Assembly: GCF_052857255.1 (NCBI RefSeq)
Contig: NC_135505.1
Span: forward strand, 57,593,368-57,657,367
Length of the DNA stretch: 64,000 nt
Direction: 5' to 3'
Source of the DNA: Amblyomma americanum
Lineage: Eukaryota; Arthropoda; Arachnida; Ixodida; Ixodidae
Shown here: positions 20,958-32,461 of the stretch, in pieces
Position numbering within the stretch: the stretch's first letter is position 1
How the letters are laid out: the number at the start of each line of letters is the position of its first letter
Position numbers and translations under genes: made by a program
The notes under the pieces: generated by a model
The model's database searches: none
What the model saw: the letters and a program-made list of their open reading frames with translations, nothing else
Told to the model about the DNA's origin: nothing

Positions 20958-21284
20958 CCGAATTTGAACGCGACTTGTACTCACTCTTAGTGCTCGGCTT
21001 TTTATTGTCTTATTTTGGGTGCTTTGGTTTTTTGTATGTCCCATATGGTGAAATAGTTATGTGCTCTGCATTGCCTCTTTTGTCGTGCTCGGTTTCTTAG
21101 ATGTGTTGTGTTATGCATCGTGTTGATTTTCACTGTTTTCCTAACGTTTGCCCAAAGGTCATGGACATAAAACATTGCATCATTGCAATAAATACCATGA
21201 AGAAAAATAAAAAAAAAACACTGAGTGCTCAGTGCTGTAATAAAGTGGTCAGTGAATCTGATCTCTTTGCGCTAGCCTTATGGT

Positions 21285-21605
21285 GACTTCCAATCGCAGA
21301 GTTGGAGCACTTCGGGAGCAACGATTTCTGATCTTTTCGGAGCAACTGTATTCCAAACGCAGATCTGAGGCACGGATCGCGTGTTCCAATCGTAGATAGG
21401 GAGCGGTTGCCGAGCCGAAGTTTGCGTGACTTTCTTTTTCAGCGGAGATTGCGGCGCCCTACATGCTCTGGCCTGCATGCTCTGGCCAGAGCAAGTGTAC
21501 TCCAACCGCAATTTTAGGTCGCGCGCTCTGCGCCGGATTCAGGCGCTCTGTCCCAGAGTGTGCAGACCGCTCCGGGCCCGCGATTGGAATTCACCACTAG
21601 TCTGC
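21285..21605. repeat. Interspersed repeat with recurrent TCCAAxCGCAG-type motif
   Basis: Variants of TCCAATCGCAGA occur near 21,291, 21,352, 21,387 (CCAATCGTAGA) and 21,501 (CCAACCGCAAT), with GCGCTCTG/GCTCTGGCC boxes between. The spacing is irregular. The block is more GC-rich than its surroundings and ends near GATTGGAATTCACCACTAG. I have seen similar Gly/Ala-coding-looking repeats in tick assemblies but cannot name the family. Confidence 0.5.
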
Positions 21606-22880
21606 AGGCCACCTTAGGTGAAATTTTATTTCTGCACTAACATTTTTCTTCACTTCCTGAGGAAGCAGGCACTGCCAATGGCTTCATTAGGAAACGTGGG
21701 TTTTTAGACTGTCTGGCGTGGGCAACGCCAGACTTTCCGCCTAATGAACCATGTAATGCTTTCGCCTTAAAAATATATTTTCCACTGAAGTACTCACTTC
21801 ACTTTCAATATGTTAGACGAAGATTCATGAGACGAAGCGAGAAAATCTCCGGATTAAAACTTTACCGGTACAAGACTTTGTTTCAGCAAAATCTATAACC
21901 GAATTAACAGGAATCCTTGATATCGCTATCCCCACGAGCAATCACCCTGCAGAAAACCATAGACTAACAAAACTGGTGACAATCCGGATCACTACGCCAT
22001 CGCACAGATTTTTTTAAGTATGATATTTATAACAGTGAAAATGTAATCTATTTACAGTAACTAAATTATTTACAAAGCTTTTAGGATACGCACGGAAACA
22101 CATCGCAAAAAGACAGCAACAGAGCAGTAGATGCAAGGTATAGGCTTAGCGCATCACCAAGGAGTAGTGCTACTCCGGTTTTAAATCTGTCGGTTCATAC
22201 ACTTCTCTAATTTGAACAATTAGCCAGGAGAAATCCTAGCATCCACCTTGTAAGAACTGCCAAGCTCTCGTGCTGTGCTTGCAATGACGTCGTCTTCGTC
22301 ACGTAGCCGCGTTCACAAGTTTTGTTGCTGTTGAAAGTGACAGTCTCTCAAGCTGTAGTTTGAAAGCGTGCTCTTCATCATATTGCATCCGTGCGCGTGG
22401 AAGCGCCATCAGACGAACATGCAGGAAACCGCTCGAAATGGCGGTAGGGTAGAAGCAGTGAAATTCAGAAGACTCAGTCAACCGCAGTGTCATCGGGTAA
22501 TGGTAATTAGGTGGTGTAGAAAACTTCCTTGTTTTGAGTATTTTCTGTGCTTAGAACTTTTTATAATTATCGTTTTAAACGCTACTGAATTGTTTTCTAA
22601 ATACTCTTGGCGTACAGTAGTTTTTCTACCCCGACACAACAATGCGCTTACTGATTTTAGCTGTACATTTGAGCACAGTGGGCATGGCAGCAAGAAACGA
22701 GGCAGCATGCAAAGCGATCCTTTCTGCTTTGCTGTCCGGGTTAGTGATTCCAAACCTGCACGTTGGTACAGGAGTGACGTTCGCTTTCTTTAGTGTTGCT
22801 ACCCTGCTCACTGTTTGTTAAGCGTTTACTCTCTTCAGTGATTGCATTATAAAGGGATCTGTTGTCTTGTGGCGGTGTTG
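21606..22880. other. Anonymous DNA, no supported gene
   Basis: The longest frame (22,368-22,793, 141 codons) shows no motif. A 12-base duplicated GTCTGGCGTGGGCAACGCCAGAC hairpin-like stretch lies near 21,710-21,733. Confidence 0.35.
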
Positions 22881-22889
22881 AAACAAACT

Positions 22890-23640
22890 ATGAACCGATT
22901 TAAAAACAAATGCTATCGGAAATGCTTGAAGGCCAGAGCAAGAATAATTCAACAATGGAGGGCCTGCAGGCGTTTTAAAACATAACCGAAAGCTTCCCGG
23001 TTTAACTTAGCGAATTGATGGCGTTAAGAAACAGTTGTCGGGCCAAAATGTCTTAGCCACGAAGGTAAAAGACGTGGAATCGGCAATATCTGTGCTTCAG
23101 GAGCAGCTTGGTACAGTTAGGAAAAAGAGAGACGAATTAGAAAACAGCGGCAGGAGAAATAACCTGGTCATTTATGGAATAAAACAACTTAGCGTGGAGA
23201 CTAGCGAGGAAATAGAAAAGGAAGTAATTGATGGTGTTTTTTAATGGAACATGGTTTAAGAGGCAGTGGTGTCGAAAGATGCCATAAAATGTGTAAAAAG
23301 GAAATAAATAAGGCGCGACCAGACGTTGTGAAACTTCGGATTCTGTGAAAAAATTCAGTACTACGATCATGCTATTAACTCAAAGAAATAAAATCACCTA
23401 AAAATCATTAGCTGAGAGCTATTCTAAACGAGTTAGAGAAATACGGAGACAACACAAGATGACCTCTCAAGAATGGGGGCAAAAGGGCCGCAAAGATTTA
23501 AAGCTAATCTATGATGAACTAGGCGTTAATAGCGTACTGTATGGTTGGGATGAAACAAGATATACTCGCTTTAGACTTAGAAAGAAATGAAACTGACTCC
23601 AGGCTAAGAAATCTAATACTCTGAAAATACTAAATGCTAT
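22890..23640 (+). pseudogene. CR1/L2-like LINE ORF1 (coiled coil and RNA-binding region), decayed
   Basis: The frame 23,035-23,244 reads a coiled-coil-like TKVKDVESAISVLQEQLG then KKRDELENSGRRNNLVIYGI, the D-x-L-E-N-x-S-R-R-N-N-L-V-I-x-G hallmark of LINE ORF1 proteins with an RRM-like domain. Further frames give ARPDVVKLRIL and ESYSKRVREIRRQHK with LKLIYDELGVNSVLYGW, the C-terminal domain in proper order. Several stops and frameshifts interrupt. It directly precedes endonuclease sequence, as in the parent element. Confidence 0.7.
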
Positions 23641-24240
23641 TTGCAGAAGTGTCAGAAACAAGACAGCTGAGATGGAGGCTCTTCTGCTTTTGCACGAACT
23701 TAAAATAGCTGTTTTGACGGAAACTTGGCTTAACAATACAGTGTTTGACAGTGAGATCTTTACCACTGGCTACAGTTCGTACCGAAAGTATCGTGATGGT
23801 AGAGATGTAGATATCAGCATTCGGTTTAAATCATCCCTGCGAATTTTACCAATGCCTGATGTACCCAATGAACAGTGCATTTGTTGCACAACGTGCTATG
23901 GAAACGTTAGATATAATATTGGAGCAATCTACAAGCCCCCCAACTCTACTGTTGCCTTATTAGACAAACTGAAACAAGACTTGAGCACGAATGTTAAACC
24001 CGATATGGTTTACGCAAAAAACGTACAGGCGCTAAAAGACGAAGACAAGCACACTCAAGACAGGACAGGCGCCTGACCTGTCTTGAGTGTGCTTGTCTTC
24101 GTCTTTTAGCGCCTGTACGTTTTTTTGCGTAAACCATGTCAAGCTACAACCAACTAGCTCAAATGAAAGTCTTGTTAAACCCGATAATCGTATTATACTG
24201 CCTGAATATTTTAAATTGCCTGAAGTAGACTGGTAAAATT
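23640..24240 (+). pseudogene. LINE endonuclease fragment, interrupted by a palindrome
   Basis: The frame 23,672-24,076 contains LLLHELKIAVLTETWLNN, the L-x-E-T-W-L core of apurinic-type LINE endonucleases, then EQCICCTTCYGNVRYNIGAI and YKPPNSTVALLDKLKQDL, the second catalytic strand region. At 24,005 the frame runs into an inserted palindrome. Endonuclease-like sequence resumes after it with a segment resembling YFKLPEVDW. Confidence 0.7.
24005..24137. repeat. Near-perfect 66-bp-arm palindrome with no spacer (family P, member 2)
   Basis: Left arm 24,005-24,070 and right arm 24,071-24,137 are reverse complements apart from one mismatch and one extra T. The centre is CAGGCGCCTG and the outer ends are ATGGTTTACGC. 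The arm contains GCGCTAAAAGACGAAGACAA, close to the equivalent part of the palindrome at 20,033. It lies inside LINE endonuclease sequence, so it arrived by insertion. Confidence 0.95.
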
Positions 24241-24399
24241 ATTCAGTTAAAAAGCATGACCCCGAAGGTGAAGCTATGCTTTTGCCGTCGACTTATTGCA
24301 AACTGTAGAAGAAAATACCATTTTCCGGGCAATTTTCAATAAATGATGGGACCACATAATTTACTGCTCACTGCTGCAGACGCCCATTTGAGATAAGAA

Positions 24400-25008
24400 A
24401 CCTATATGTTTATCCTATGGAAACTTTCCTCGAGCTATCCACGAGATACATTATAAGTATCTCGGACTCTTTATCACTGATGACTTCACTCGGACTAAGC
24501 ACATAGATTACATAGTGGCTAATGTTAATCGCAAGCTGTTCTTTCTCAGGAGAGCTTTTATACTGTCTACTCCGTCTGTTCGACTGCTCGGATACAAAAA
24601 CGTACTTGCGCTGATACTTGACTATGCATGCGTTATTTGGAGACTTTCACTAAGTCTTGAACTAGTAAGATAAAAATCATGAAAAGAAAACCAGCTCTTT
24701 TCATTTATAGTAGATTTGGACGTACGTCAGTGACAGAAATCTTAACTCAATTGGACTTGCCCCCATCAAGGCAAATAAACCGCTTGTCACGACTAAAATT
24801 CCTCTTTCCATTTTTTAACGGCCACTGTAAGACAGATCTCACGCGAATAATTATTGTTCCATATCGTTACGCTATTAGTCATAGACATAGCGGCGCAGTA
24901 ACACCATTTACCACGTGTAAGAACAACTTAAAGTACTTTGTCTTTCAACGAACACTAATTGAACTGAATCTCCTATCCAATGGCCACGTGTCAAAGTCAT
25001 CTACGTAG
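24400..25008 (+). pseudogene. LINE reverse transcriptase C-terminal fragment (CR1/L2-like)
   Basis: Frames give YKYLGLFITDDFTRTKHIDY, VNRKLFFLRRAFILSTPSV, YACVIW and then (24,679-25,008) FGRTSVTEILTQLDLPPSRQ with INRLSRLKFLFPFF, ending NNLKYFVFQRTLIELNLLSN. These correspond to the thumb and C-terminal domain (Y-K-Y-L-G, Y-x-x-x-V-W and F-F-x-R-T-I-x-x-W-N type motifs). Everything from the endonuclease end to the RT catalytic core is missing between about 24,240 and 24,400. The last 90 bp are duplicated at 25,640. Confidence 0.7.
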
Positions 25009-26347
25009 AGATTTCTACCTAGTATTGTATAAATATCTGCTGCGTATGCTGATTTTCCAAAAATTTCAAGTTATGCTACTTTGTTCTTGTCTTCATTGCC
25101 TCTGTTACTACGTTGTTTTTATTTAATTGAATTGAATTTATTTTCTCCACAAGAACTGGAAGGATTTCCAGACAAATAGCTGTTATTGCAGCCTTACTGG
25201 GTTCGGAAAACTTTTACATAGCAGTGGCTTCGAAATATCAGGTGCTGAAAATAAACATAAGAAAGATACAACAAAGAAGAACAAAAATACACACTATACA
25301 ACAAACAAAGAATGCACGTAATAAATGGAATTTTATGGTTAAAGCTAAACATTCTTGGCTCGTCTAGTACAAAATATGGCGTAATCAAGAAATACTCATG
25401 TGAGAGAATGAAAAAGATGTATTTATTGTTCTCTAATGCATACTTTTATTATATGTACATGAAAAGCAGAATGTACATATCAGGTTCTATGAAATAAGCA
25501 AAATTTTACTGAAACGCACAAAATTGTGTGTGTGGATCACAGTGAACCTACAGAAAATCAGAGGTAATGAATCTAAAAAGATACCTCACAGCTCTACAAT
25601 ATACCGTCACAATTCTGCGAATCTGGAATTTGTCTGGAAGAACAACTTAAAGTACTTTGTCTTTCAACGAACACTAATTGAACTGAATCTCCTATCCAAT
25701 GGCAACGTTTCAAAGTCATCTACGTAGAGATTTCTATCTAGTATTGTATAAATATCTGCTGTGTATGCTGATTTTCCAAAAATTTCAAGTTATGCTACTT
25801 TGTTCTTGTCTTCATTGCCTCTGTTACTACGTTGTTTTTATTTAATTGAATTGAATTTATTTTCTCCACAAGAACTGGAAGGATTTCCAGGCAAATAGCT
25901 GTTATTGCAGCCTTACTGGGTTCGGAAAACCTTTACATAGCAGTGGCTTCGAAATATCAGGTGCCTAAAATAAACGTAAGAAAGATACAACAAAGAACAA
26001 AAATACACACTATACAACAAACAAAGAATGCACGCAATAAAAGCAATTTTATGGTTAAAGCTAAACATTCTTGGCTCGTCTAGTACAAAATATGGCGTAA
26101 TCAAGAAATACTCATGTGAGAGAATGAAAAAGATGTATTTATTGTTCTCTAATGCATACTTTTATTATATGTACATGAAAAGCAGAATGTACATATCAGG
26201 TTCTATGAAATAAGCAAAATTTTACTGAAACGCACAAAATTGTGTGTGTGGATCACAGTGCACCTACAGAAAATCAGAGGTAATGAATCTAAAAAGATAC
26301 CTCACAGCTCTACAATATACCGTCACCATTCTGCGAACCTGGAATTT
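24921..26347 (+). repeat. 719-bp tandem duplication (two units)
   Basis: Unit 1 spans 24,921-25,639 and unit 2 25,640 to about 26,347. Both start GAACAACTTAAAGTACTTTG and run in parallel with few differences, including a 3-bp indel in an AGA/ACA run. The unit contains the last part of the plus-strand LINE and a minus-strand LINE 3' end, so it formed after both insertions. Similarity stops at GGAATTTGT. Confidence 0.93.
25120..25500 (-). mobile_element. LINE 3' end with AATTC-type terminal repeat (also in the second tandem unit)
   Basis: On the minus strand this ends in TAAATTCAATTCAATTAAAT (about 25,122-25,142), the short-repeat tail typical of CR1/L2-like elements. The matching place in unit 2 is near 25,841-25,861. 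Upstream is 3' UTR-like AT-rich sequence with a motif-free 64-codon frame. Confidence 0.5.
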
Positions 26348-26640
26348 GTGTTACGTTTATATTTGTTGAGTACACGAGGAAGATTGTGTTGCAAAGCTTG
26401 GAGCTTATAATTAGTTCTAAAATGAAGAGCAAACCAAATATCCGTGCTGCGGGTATTACCAGAAGCATGTTTAATTTTTAGGAACGCTATTTCAGTTATT
26501 AAGGGCTTGTAATAACTATTAAAAAAAGAAAGCAAACGTGGCATCCGGAAGTCATGCGTGTGGTCAATGTCGATAATGCAATACAATGGAAACAGAACGT
26601 TTCTTGTTTATAGGTAGCGTACGATTCCGATGTGACGAAG
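26348..26640 (-). other. Unassigned minus-strand frame beyond the tandem repeat
   Basis: An 87-codon frame (26,586-26,323) reads for example YYKPLITEIAFLKIKHASGN and FRTNYKLQALQHNLPRVLNK. It may be the C-terminal part of the LINE whose 3' end lies in the tandem repeat, but no diagnostic motif is present. Confidence 0.3.
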
Positions 26641-27287
26641 GGTTTTCTTTCGGGGGGGGGGGGGGGCAGATTCTTCGTGATATTTGTTTCGTAGTGGTTG
26701 CCAAGATTAAGCTACAATAATTATCTGTATCTTATCTTATCCATATCCCACCCTGGTAAAATCCCCAGTGGGGATGGCAGTATAAGCAAAATAAATATAG
26801 ATAAAAATGAATTGTTATAAGTGCAGCGCACATGTATGCGTGCAGTGCGTGCCAGAGGCAAAGGCAGAGTAATATTTTAGTGCACAACTCGTAACTCTCT
26901 CGGTTTGTCTCACGTATTAGCAAAAACAGCTCACACACACGTACCCACACACACACAAAATAGTATAAGCATCTAGCCTCCCGTCCAAAAGAGCCTTCAG
27001 GGCTTGTCTTGTATGTTTATTGCACAGTAAAATCGCCGGAAGTTGCGGACTAGAAAATATAACTAACTTTAAAATGACGGTTAGTGAGGCTAAGGTGCGG
27101 AAGGGCCGCCCATGTGAGGGTGAGTGCGAGAGAGTGCCAGCAAATTTCTCGAAGTGAGGATGAGGGCGAGGGAGGGACGGATAACTTTTCAAAATGAGAG
27201 CGAGGGTGAGGAGAGGCCATGGATTCGAAACTGAGGGTGAGGAATAAAAAGTAAAACTGAGGGAATTTGTTCACCTCTGCTGCACCC
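26641..27287. repeat. Simple and degenerate tandem repeats
   Basis: A 15-base G run occupies 26,652-26,666 and a CA-rich tract 26,930-26,958. From about 27,070 to 27,250 a degenerate tandem repeat of GTGAGGRTGAGGGCGAGG-type sequence recurs with a spacing of roughly 40 bases, separated by TTTTCGAA/TTTTCAAA boxes. No gene is seen. Confidence 0.6.
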
Positions 27288-28654
27288 TCACATCTTTTGA
27301 GATACAAAGCTCAACAGCCTTTTAAAAAGTATTTCGCAGTTGAAAATGCAAGGAAGTGATTCTAGAACCTTTGGACCTGAAGATGGCTGATACCAAGCGG
27401 GCGCGCTAATTGTAAGTTAGAATCAGTGATGTACAACATGCCATTCTTATTGGATAAATACATGCATATAAACCTTTAACACGCTAATAGAAATTGATGC
27501 GTGCTTGCTTTAGCATGTGCAAACAGTTTTTGGCGATAAAATGCTATTGAGTATGTTCTATGTTCTTCAAAATTTGTCCTGTATGTTTGTTAGTGAGATG
27601 TATTGTCTCCAGGGAAATATATTAGATCTTATGTAAATTCGTGAAGCCGTGATAAATCAATTCCCGTTCAACTTTGGTAAAAGCGTATTGCGAAGTATTT
27701 ACCTGAATGCAGAGGCGCTCAATGCTTTCGATAATTTTTATTCATTACTGCCTCGTACGGGTAACACGCACAATCAAGCTGTCAATGGCAGCTTTTCTCG
27801 GCTTTTCTACCCCATATTTTGGTTCTAAATAAAGCATGGAAATAAAATATGCCAAAAGGAATTGAGATTTCAGTGAAGCGTTTATAGTTTCCTTCGAAGC
27901 CGTATTGCTCCTCTAATGCCGATGCTAGAGACTACTAATTATTCAAAATCTTGCTATAAATTTGTGATTGCTCAAAAAGCATAAAGGGGAACTGCTAGCA
28001 AATATACCCAAGTGGTTCTTGCAAACCAAAATATCCAGCCCGCGAAAGTACAATCGCTTGCTATACGTTGTACACAATCTATGCAACCTTGTCCAGAATT
28101 GTGTTCCTGCTACCAGCTTCGCTTTATGTTTTGAAAAGAGAAGACAAAAACACAGGAGTTGAAATAAAATCATCAATGATGTGTTTATTATCAGCAAAGA
28201 AATAAGTTCCTTGGCAATATGTAGACAAGAAACCAAAGTCACAAGACAGCAGCAGGTCCCCGGATAGATTCATTACTCAGCGGGTTAGTTTCAAGCAGAA
28301 GCCAAATTATATACATGTAAAATGTCACAGCGCTAATAAAATGGGTGGACTGTTCAGTGAAAGAACTTATCAGTGTTTTAAGCTGAATTAACAACTATGA
28401 AAACGATGATTAGGCGTCGGACTAGCGATAATAATTCAGATACGAGACGTAAATGAAGAGCGAAGTGAAAGAAGGAAAACGGTTATCAAAAATGAATTTT
28501 TTTTCCCTGCTGGATTATCCAAGCGAGAAGAAAGCTAAGCTTAAATTAAATGGTTTTAGTACAATAACAGTTGCTTTTTTTATTCGAGAAGTGTGCCATG
28601 AGCCATAAGTTGAAAAAGGAAGGGGGGGGGGGAAGAAATGCACGGGATTGAAAG

Positions 28655-29485
28655 TTAAAAGAAAGAGTGAAGAACCGTTGCGCTGAGGTAGTCGCACAGG
28701 TTGCTAATGAAACGGTGGTCCATAGTCCACTTCACGTAGTCACTTTCGCGGTTCCACCACAGGCCCACCTCCCTGAGGAGCCGTTTTCTGATAGCAGCCG
28801 TCGCTGGGCACGTCCATGACAAGTGCCGCACATCACAAATGTCCGGTGCAGCGCTACAGTGAGGGCACCTGTCAGGTGCTGACAGATCTTTGGCACGCCA
28901 CCGATGACGGACAGATAGTGTCAGAGCCGCCCCTGCCCGAATCCGGCGCACGGATACCTCCTCCTGCCGAGTAAGACTACGGGGGAGAGGGTGCGAACAC
29001 GAAGGAATTAGAGCGCGTGTTCGCTGGCGCAGAACTTCGGAATCGGAAACATGGGACAGGAACGGATCTGGGGGATGAGGGGAAGGTGGCGGATCGTCTA
29101 ATGTATGAAGATGAGTCATAGCATCCGCTTGAATGTTATGTGGATCCTGGGCATGGCCGCGAATCCAGTGTATGCGCACAGGACATCCATGGATACTTTG
29201 TGCAGAGCACATGAATTGATTGTGAAATCTGGAACGTTCGTCGAACAGCCTTAAGCTGTTTAAGGGCGGCGAGGGAGTCGGTGTAAATGTGAACTGTATT
29301 GAGTGTTGGAACGAGAAGGGAAGCAATGGCATAATAAATGGCTTGAAGTTCCAATGCCAGGGGAGTGCACGTATCCGCAGTGTACGTCGCGCGAGAGTTG
29401 AGATGCGGATGAGATGGACTTTACGCAGCAGTAACTCCCCTCTATGCAGAATGTGATGCATCCGTATATAATATGCACCCTTCAA
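28655..29485 (-). pseudogene. I-type LINE ORF2: RNase H and C-terminal zinc-like region
   Basis: Frames together give LYTDASHSA (first catalytic Asp, end of the upstream frame), PLALELQAIYYAIASLLVPT (catalytic Glu), VHIYTDSLAALKQLKAV (second Asp), VRIHWIRGHAQDPHNIQADA (H-x-x-x-x-x-N-x-x-A-D), and the terminal CPHCSAAPDICDVRHLSWTC. The last is the C-x2-C-x7-C-x3-H-x4-C type tail common to these ORF2 proteins. At least three frameshifts separate the pieces. The 276-codon frame 29,485-28,655 covers the second half. Confidence 0.85.
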
Positions 29486-30485
29486 GCAGATACGCTGCTG
29501 ATACCGACGGGGAAACAGTAGGGCGATTGTCGGTGAGCTGGCAATAGGACCACGGTGGAAGTGTCTTTAAACGATGAAGTTTGAGAGAATGTTTTCGAGC
29601 TCTATTTGCCACCCGTTGGTCGATGATTTCACTGAGTGTATTAAGTTGTGCGAACTCCTGTAGCACAGGTATGGGTGTTAAACGAGGCAGATATGTTATG
29701 ACGCGCATAGCCTCACGATTGATAGCTTCAAGGGAGTCCCACTGTCTTCGGGTGAGACGTTGAAATTGTGCCTGATATACTATCCGTGGCTGAAGGATAG
29801 AGCGCACAAGCTGGCGGGCCGTATGAGCACGTGCGCCACCAGAGCGCATAGCTATATGACGAATCAGACCTAGAGTAGCGTGAGCCGATTTACGGGTGGC
29901 TGCCAGCCACGGGGTGCCAGTACCATATGTATGGAGGAGAAGACCAAGAATACGAACAGTTTCTACCTGAGGAATCAGAGAATTATGTACCGTAAAATTT
30001 AAAGGGGGAGCTTTCCGTAAGCCGCCTTTATTTCCAATTCGAATGAAACATGATTTAGTAGGAGAGAGTGTTAGACCCAGAGGAGGGAGGCGAGATGTCA
30101 ATACATCCAGCGTGTGTTGAAGGACCGACTGATGAATAGACGCATCTGGATGACAGCACCACAAGGTTATATCATCGGCATACACAAGCACGCGGATAGA
30201 AGGAATGGACTCTAGGGCTCGAACAATAGGAATTAAAGCCACATTAAATATTGTGGGGGCGAGAACGGAGCCCTGAAGCACTCCTCTATTGAAAGTGAAG
30301 TTACCAAAGGGCTTTCCGTGGACACGCACACTCAAGGTTCGATTTTCTAAAAAAAGGCGTGAATAGAGAGGAGGAACCGGTGAGGGAGACCAACAGTTTG
30401 AAGGGGGGCAAGAATGGCAGAGTGAAGGATGTTATCATATGCCTCTGTTATGTCTGTAGCGATTAGGGTTCGTACAAGGTGACTC
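29442..30485 (-). pseudogene. I-type LINE ORF2: reverse transcriptase palm and thumb
   Basis: The 297-codon frame starting 30,335 contains NFTFNRGVLQGSVLAPTIFN (motif B, normally G-V-P-Q-G-S; here L replaces P), IRVLVYADDITLWCCH (catalytic YADD, about 30,170-30,190), PLGLTLSPTKSCFIRI (motif D region), VRILGLLLHT and QPRIVYQAQ. Motif A (ATDITEAYD) sits upstream in another frame near 30,460. It is contiguous with the RT fingers at 31,135-30,485. Confidence 0.9.
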
Positions 30486-31554
30486 TATGGAGAGTGGTCA
30501 AGCACGTCAGCAGCCAAAGTAGCAAGGCCGTCCTCCGTTCCAATTTGTGGCCGGAAACCAATTTGGGAATCTGGATAACAATCATGAGATTCCAGCCACC
30601 ACGACAAGCGTGCGACTAGAATGTTTTCATAAAGCTTGCAGATGGTAGGCGTAAGGGATATTGGACGAAGAGCCGAGAGAGATACTGGAGGCTGACCTGA
30701 CTTGGGTATTGGAACCACCATAGAATGCTTCCAGTCTCCCGGCATGACGCCAGAAAGCCACACTTCGTTAAAAGTATCAAGTAGGGTTTGCAAAGCCCTC
30801 CCTTCCAAGTTACGGAATAAGGAGTTAGGTATGTCGTCGTGCGCGGGAGTAGTTGTAGTTTTTAAACGTTCAATGGAGGCCAGCAACTCTGCCATGGTGA
30901 GGTCAGAAGTAATCCCATCGGAGGGCTCTGTAACCGATAAGTCAGGTGGAGATGTAGCGGTGCAGTCATGGTATGGAAAAAATTGACGGGCCGCTTGTTG
31001 TGCAAATGTGTCTTCATCCACATTTAGCGCGAGCCGAATGCTCTCTGTAATCTGCAACCTGAGAGGGGCGCTCCATGGCGTGAAACGCTCCAAAAATGTC
31101 GATTGCCCTGTGTAGAGGACAGGCGGGCATACCATGCAGCCCAGCGTTGCCTGCCTAGCCGCTTTGCATAGCGCTGCGCCCGTTCGGTTGCGCGGTGAAG
31201 AGTAGGAAGAGCCGATGGGTCATCGGGGTGACGAGTAGCGTAAAGATCCGCCTGGCGACGAAGAGTCCACAGAATCAAGAGATGTATGTCCGGGTTTGGG
31301 TCGTCTTCATTTACAGTAGTGGTAATATTGTGAGTAGCGAGAACAGCAGAGAGAGTAGACAGTGCTGAAGAGGGGTTGAATGTAGATAAATGATTGTCTG
31401 CGTGTACAGAGTCCCATGACGTTATTCGTACAGTGCGGCGTATTTTCCGTAGACGCGTAGGCGTGAGGGAGATAAAAATAGGGCTGTAATCGCTACCCCA
31501 AGTATCAGAATCAACAGCCCAACGAGGGTTACCGAGGCCTAACCACCAAGTCAA
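30485..31554 (-). pseudogene. I-type LINE ORF2: endonuclease-RT linker and RT fingers
   Basis: The frame 31,554-31,024 contains WAVDSDTWGSDYSPIFISL, the S-D-H-x-P-I endonuclease motif with His changed to Tyr, and a long helical linker. After a shift, 31,135-30,485 reads PAHDDIPNSLFRNLEGRALQ, GVMPGDWKHSMVVPIPKSGQ and ALRPISLTPTICKLYENILV, classic LINE RT fingers, ending SQIGFRPQIGTEDGLATLA. Homology to 56,323-55,148 is collinear. Confidence 0.88.
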
Positions 31555-31671
31555 ATCAGGTGAATACGGGCCACCTCGTGGGCGGGTAGAAGCATTCGGG
31601 TGGTTTAAAGGTTGAAAGGAATGATCCGAAAAGCTCCCTTGGATGTGTGCACCCCTTGAGGAATCCGATGG

Positions 31672-32145
31672 CTAACCCCACGGAGTGTGTGCGCAGTTGA
31701 AGTCACCACCAACTAGAATAGGGATACCCGATTTGGTAGAATGTAGAAAACGATCCCATCCCAGATTGGGAGATGCGGAGCCAGGACGACTATAAAAAGA
31801 AACTAGAATAAGGGGTGTGCGTGCAGGTTTTACGAGAAGGGCGACAACCTCGTGACGTGTGTTGCACCACCGTGAAAGGTCGAGCGGTGTGTGCGGAACT
31901 GAACTGTGAATATAAATTGCAGATTTACCTGTGCTGAGGGAGGAGGCGGTGCAACGGCGATCAGGGATAGATGGTGAATGGTATGCGCAGAAACCTGAAA
32001 GGCGTGGGAGTGCATTATGCTCTTGCAGTAGGAACGCCCATGCCCTCAGCTTTCCGTCGCGAAGGCGGATGTTCACTTCAGAGGCCTTATTAGCGAATCC
32101 TCGACAGTTCCACTGCACCACCACCGATGATGATGCGCTATCCAT
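31672..32145 (-). pseudogene. I-type LINE ORF2: AP-like endonuclease N-terminus
   Basis: The ORF begins MDSASSSVVVQWNCRGFANK: W-N-C-R-G is the usual first strand (catalytic N). It continues FLLQEHNALPRLSGF (catalytic E), LILVSFYSRPGSASPNLGWD and IPILVGGDFNCAHTPWG (catalytic G-D-F-N). A TAG follows at about 31,674-31,672; the same frame then continues to the next segment, so a single stop interrupts. ORF2 starts here, 317 bases after the end of ORF1. Confidence 0.88.
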
Positions 32146-32461
32146 GACGAGGCCAAAGAGCTTCCGCGATGAGCGATGTCACCTGCTTCATCAGCGCTAA
32201 TATCATAACCACTGTCGGGGTAGTCACGGCTAACAGGTGGTCGGCACCTGATTGTGGCCCAGTGCTTACCCTAGTTGATTCCTCTGATGATTGCTCCCGA
32301 GTTATTAGAATTCTTCGAGAGGATTGAGAACGACGCTGTTCCCGGCGCTGGGTGAGTTCGTCTAGTTGGCGGCGAGCCTCCGCGATTGCATTGTCTAAAG
32401 CTGTGTCTTCATCTGTGGTATCCACATGTGATGGATGCACTGGACGTTTTGGCGTACCATT

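Noticed and set aside
29581..29763. Plus-strand frames opposite the I-type LINE (also 30,702-30,986, 54,428-54,610, 55,548-55,832)
   Set aside because: They are antisense shadows of RT coding sequence and recur only because the LINE is present twice.
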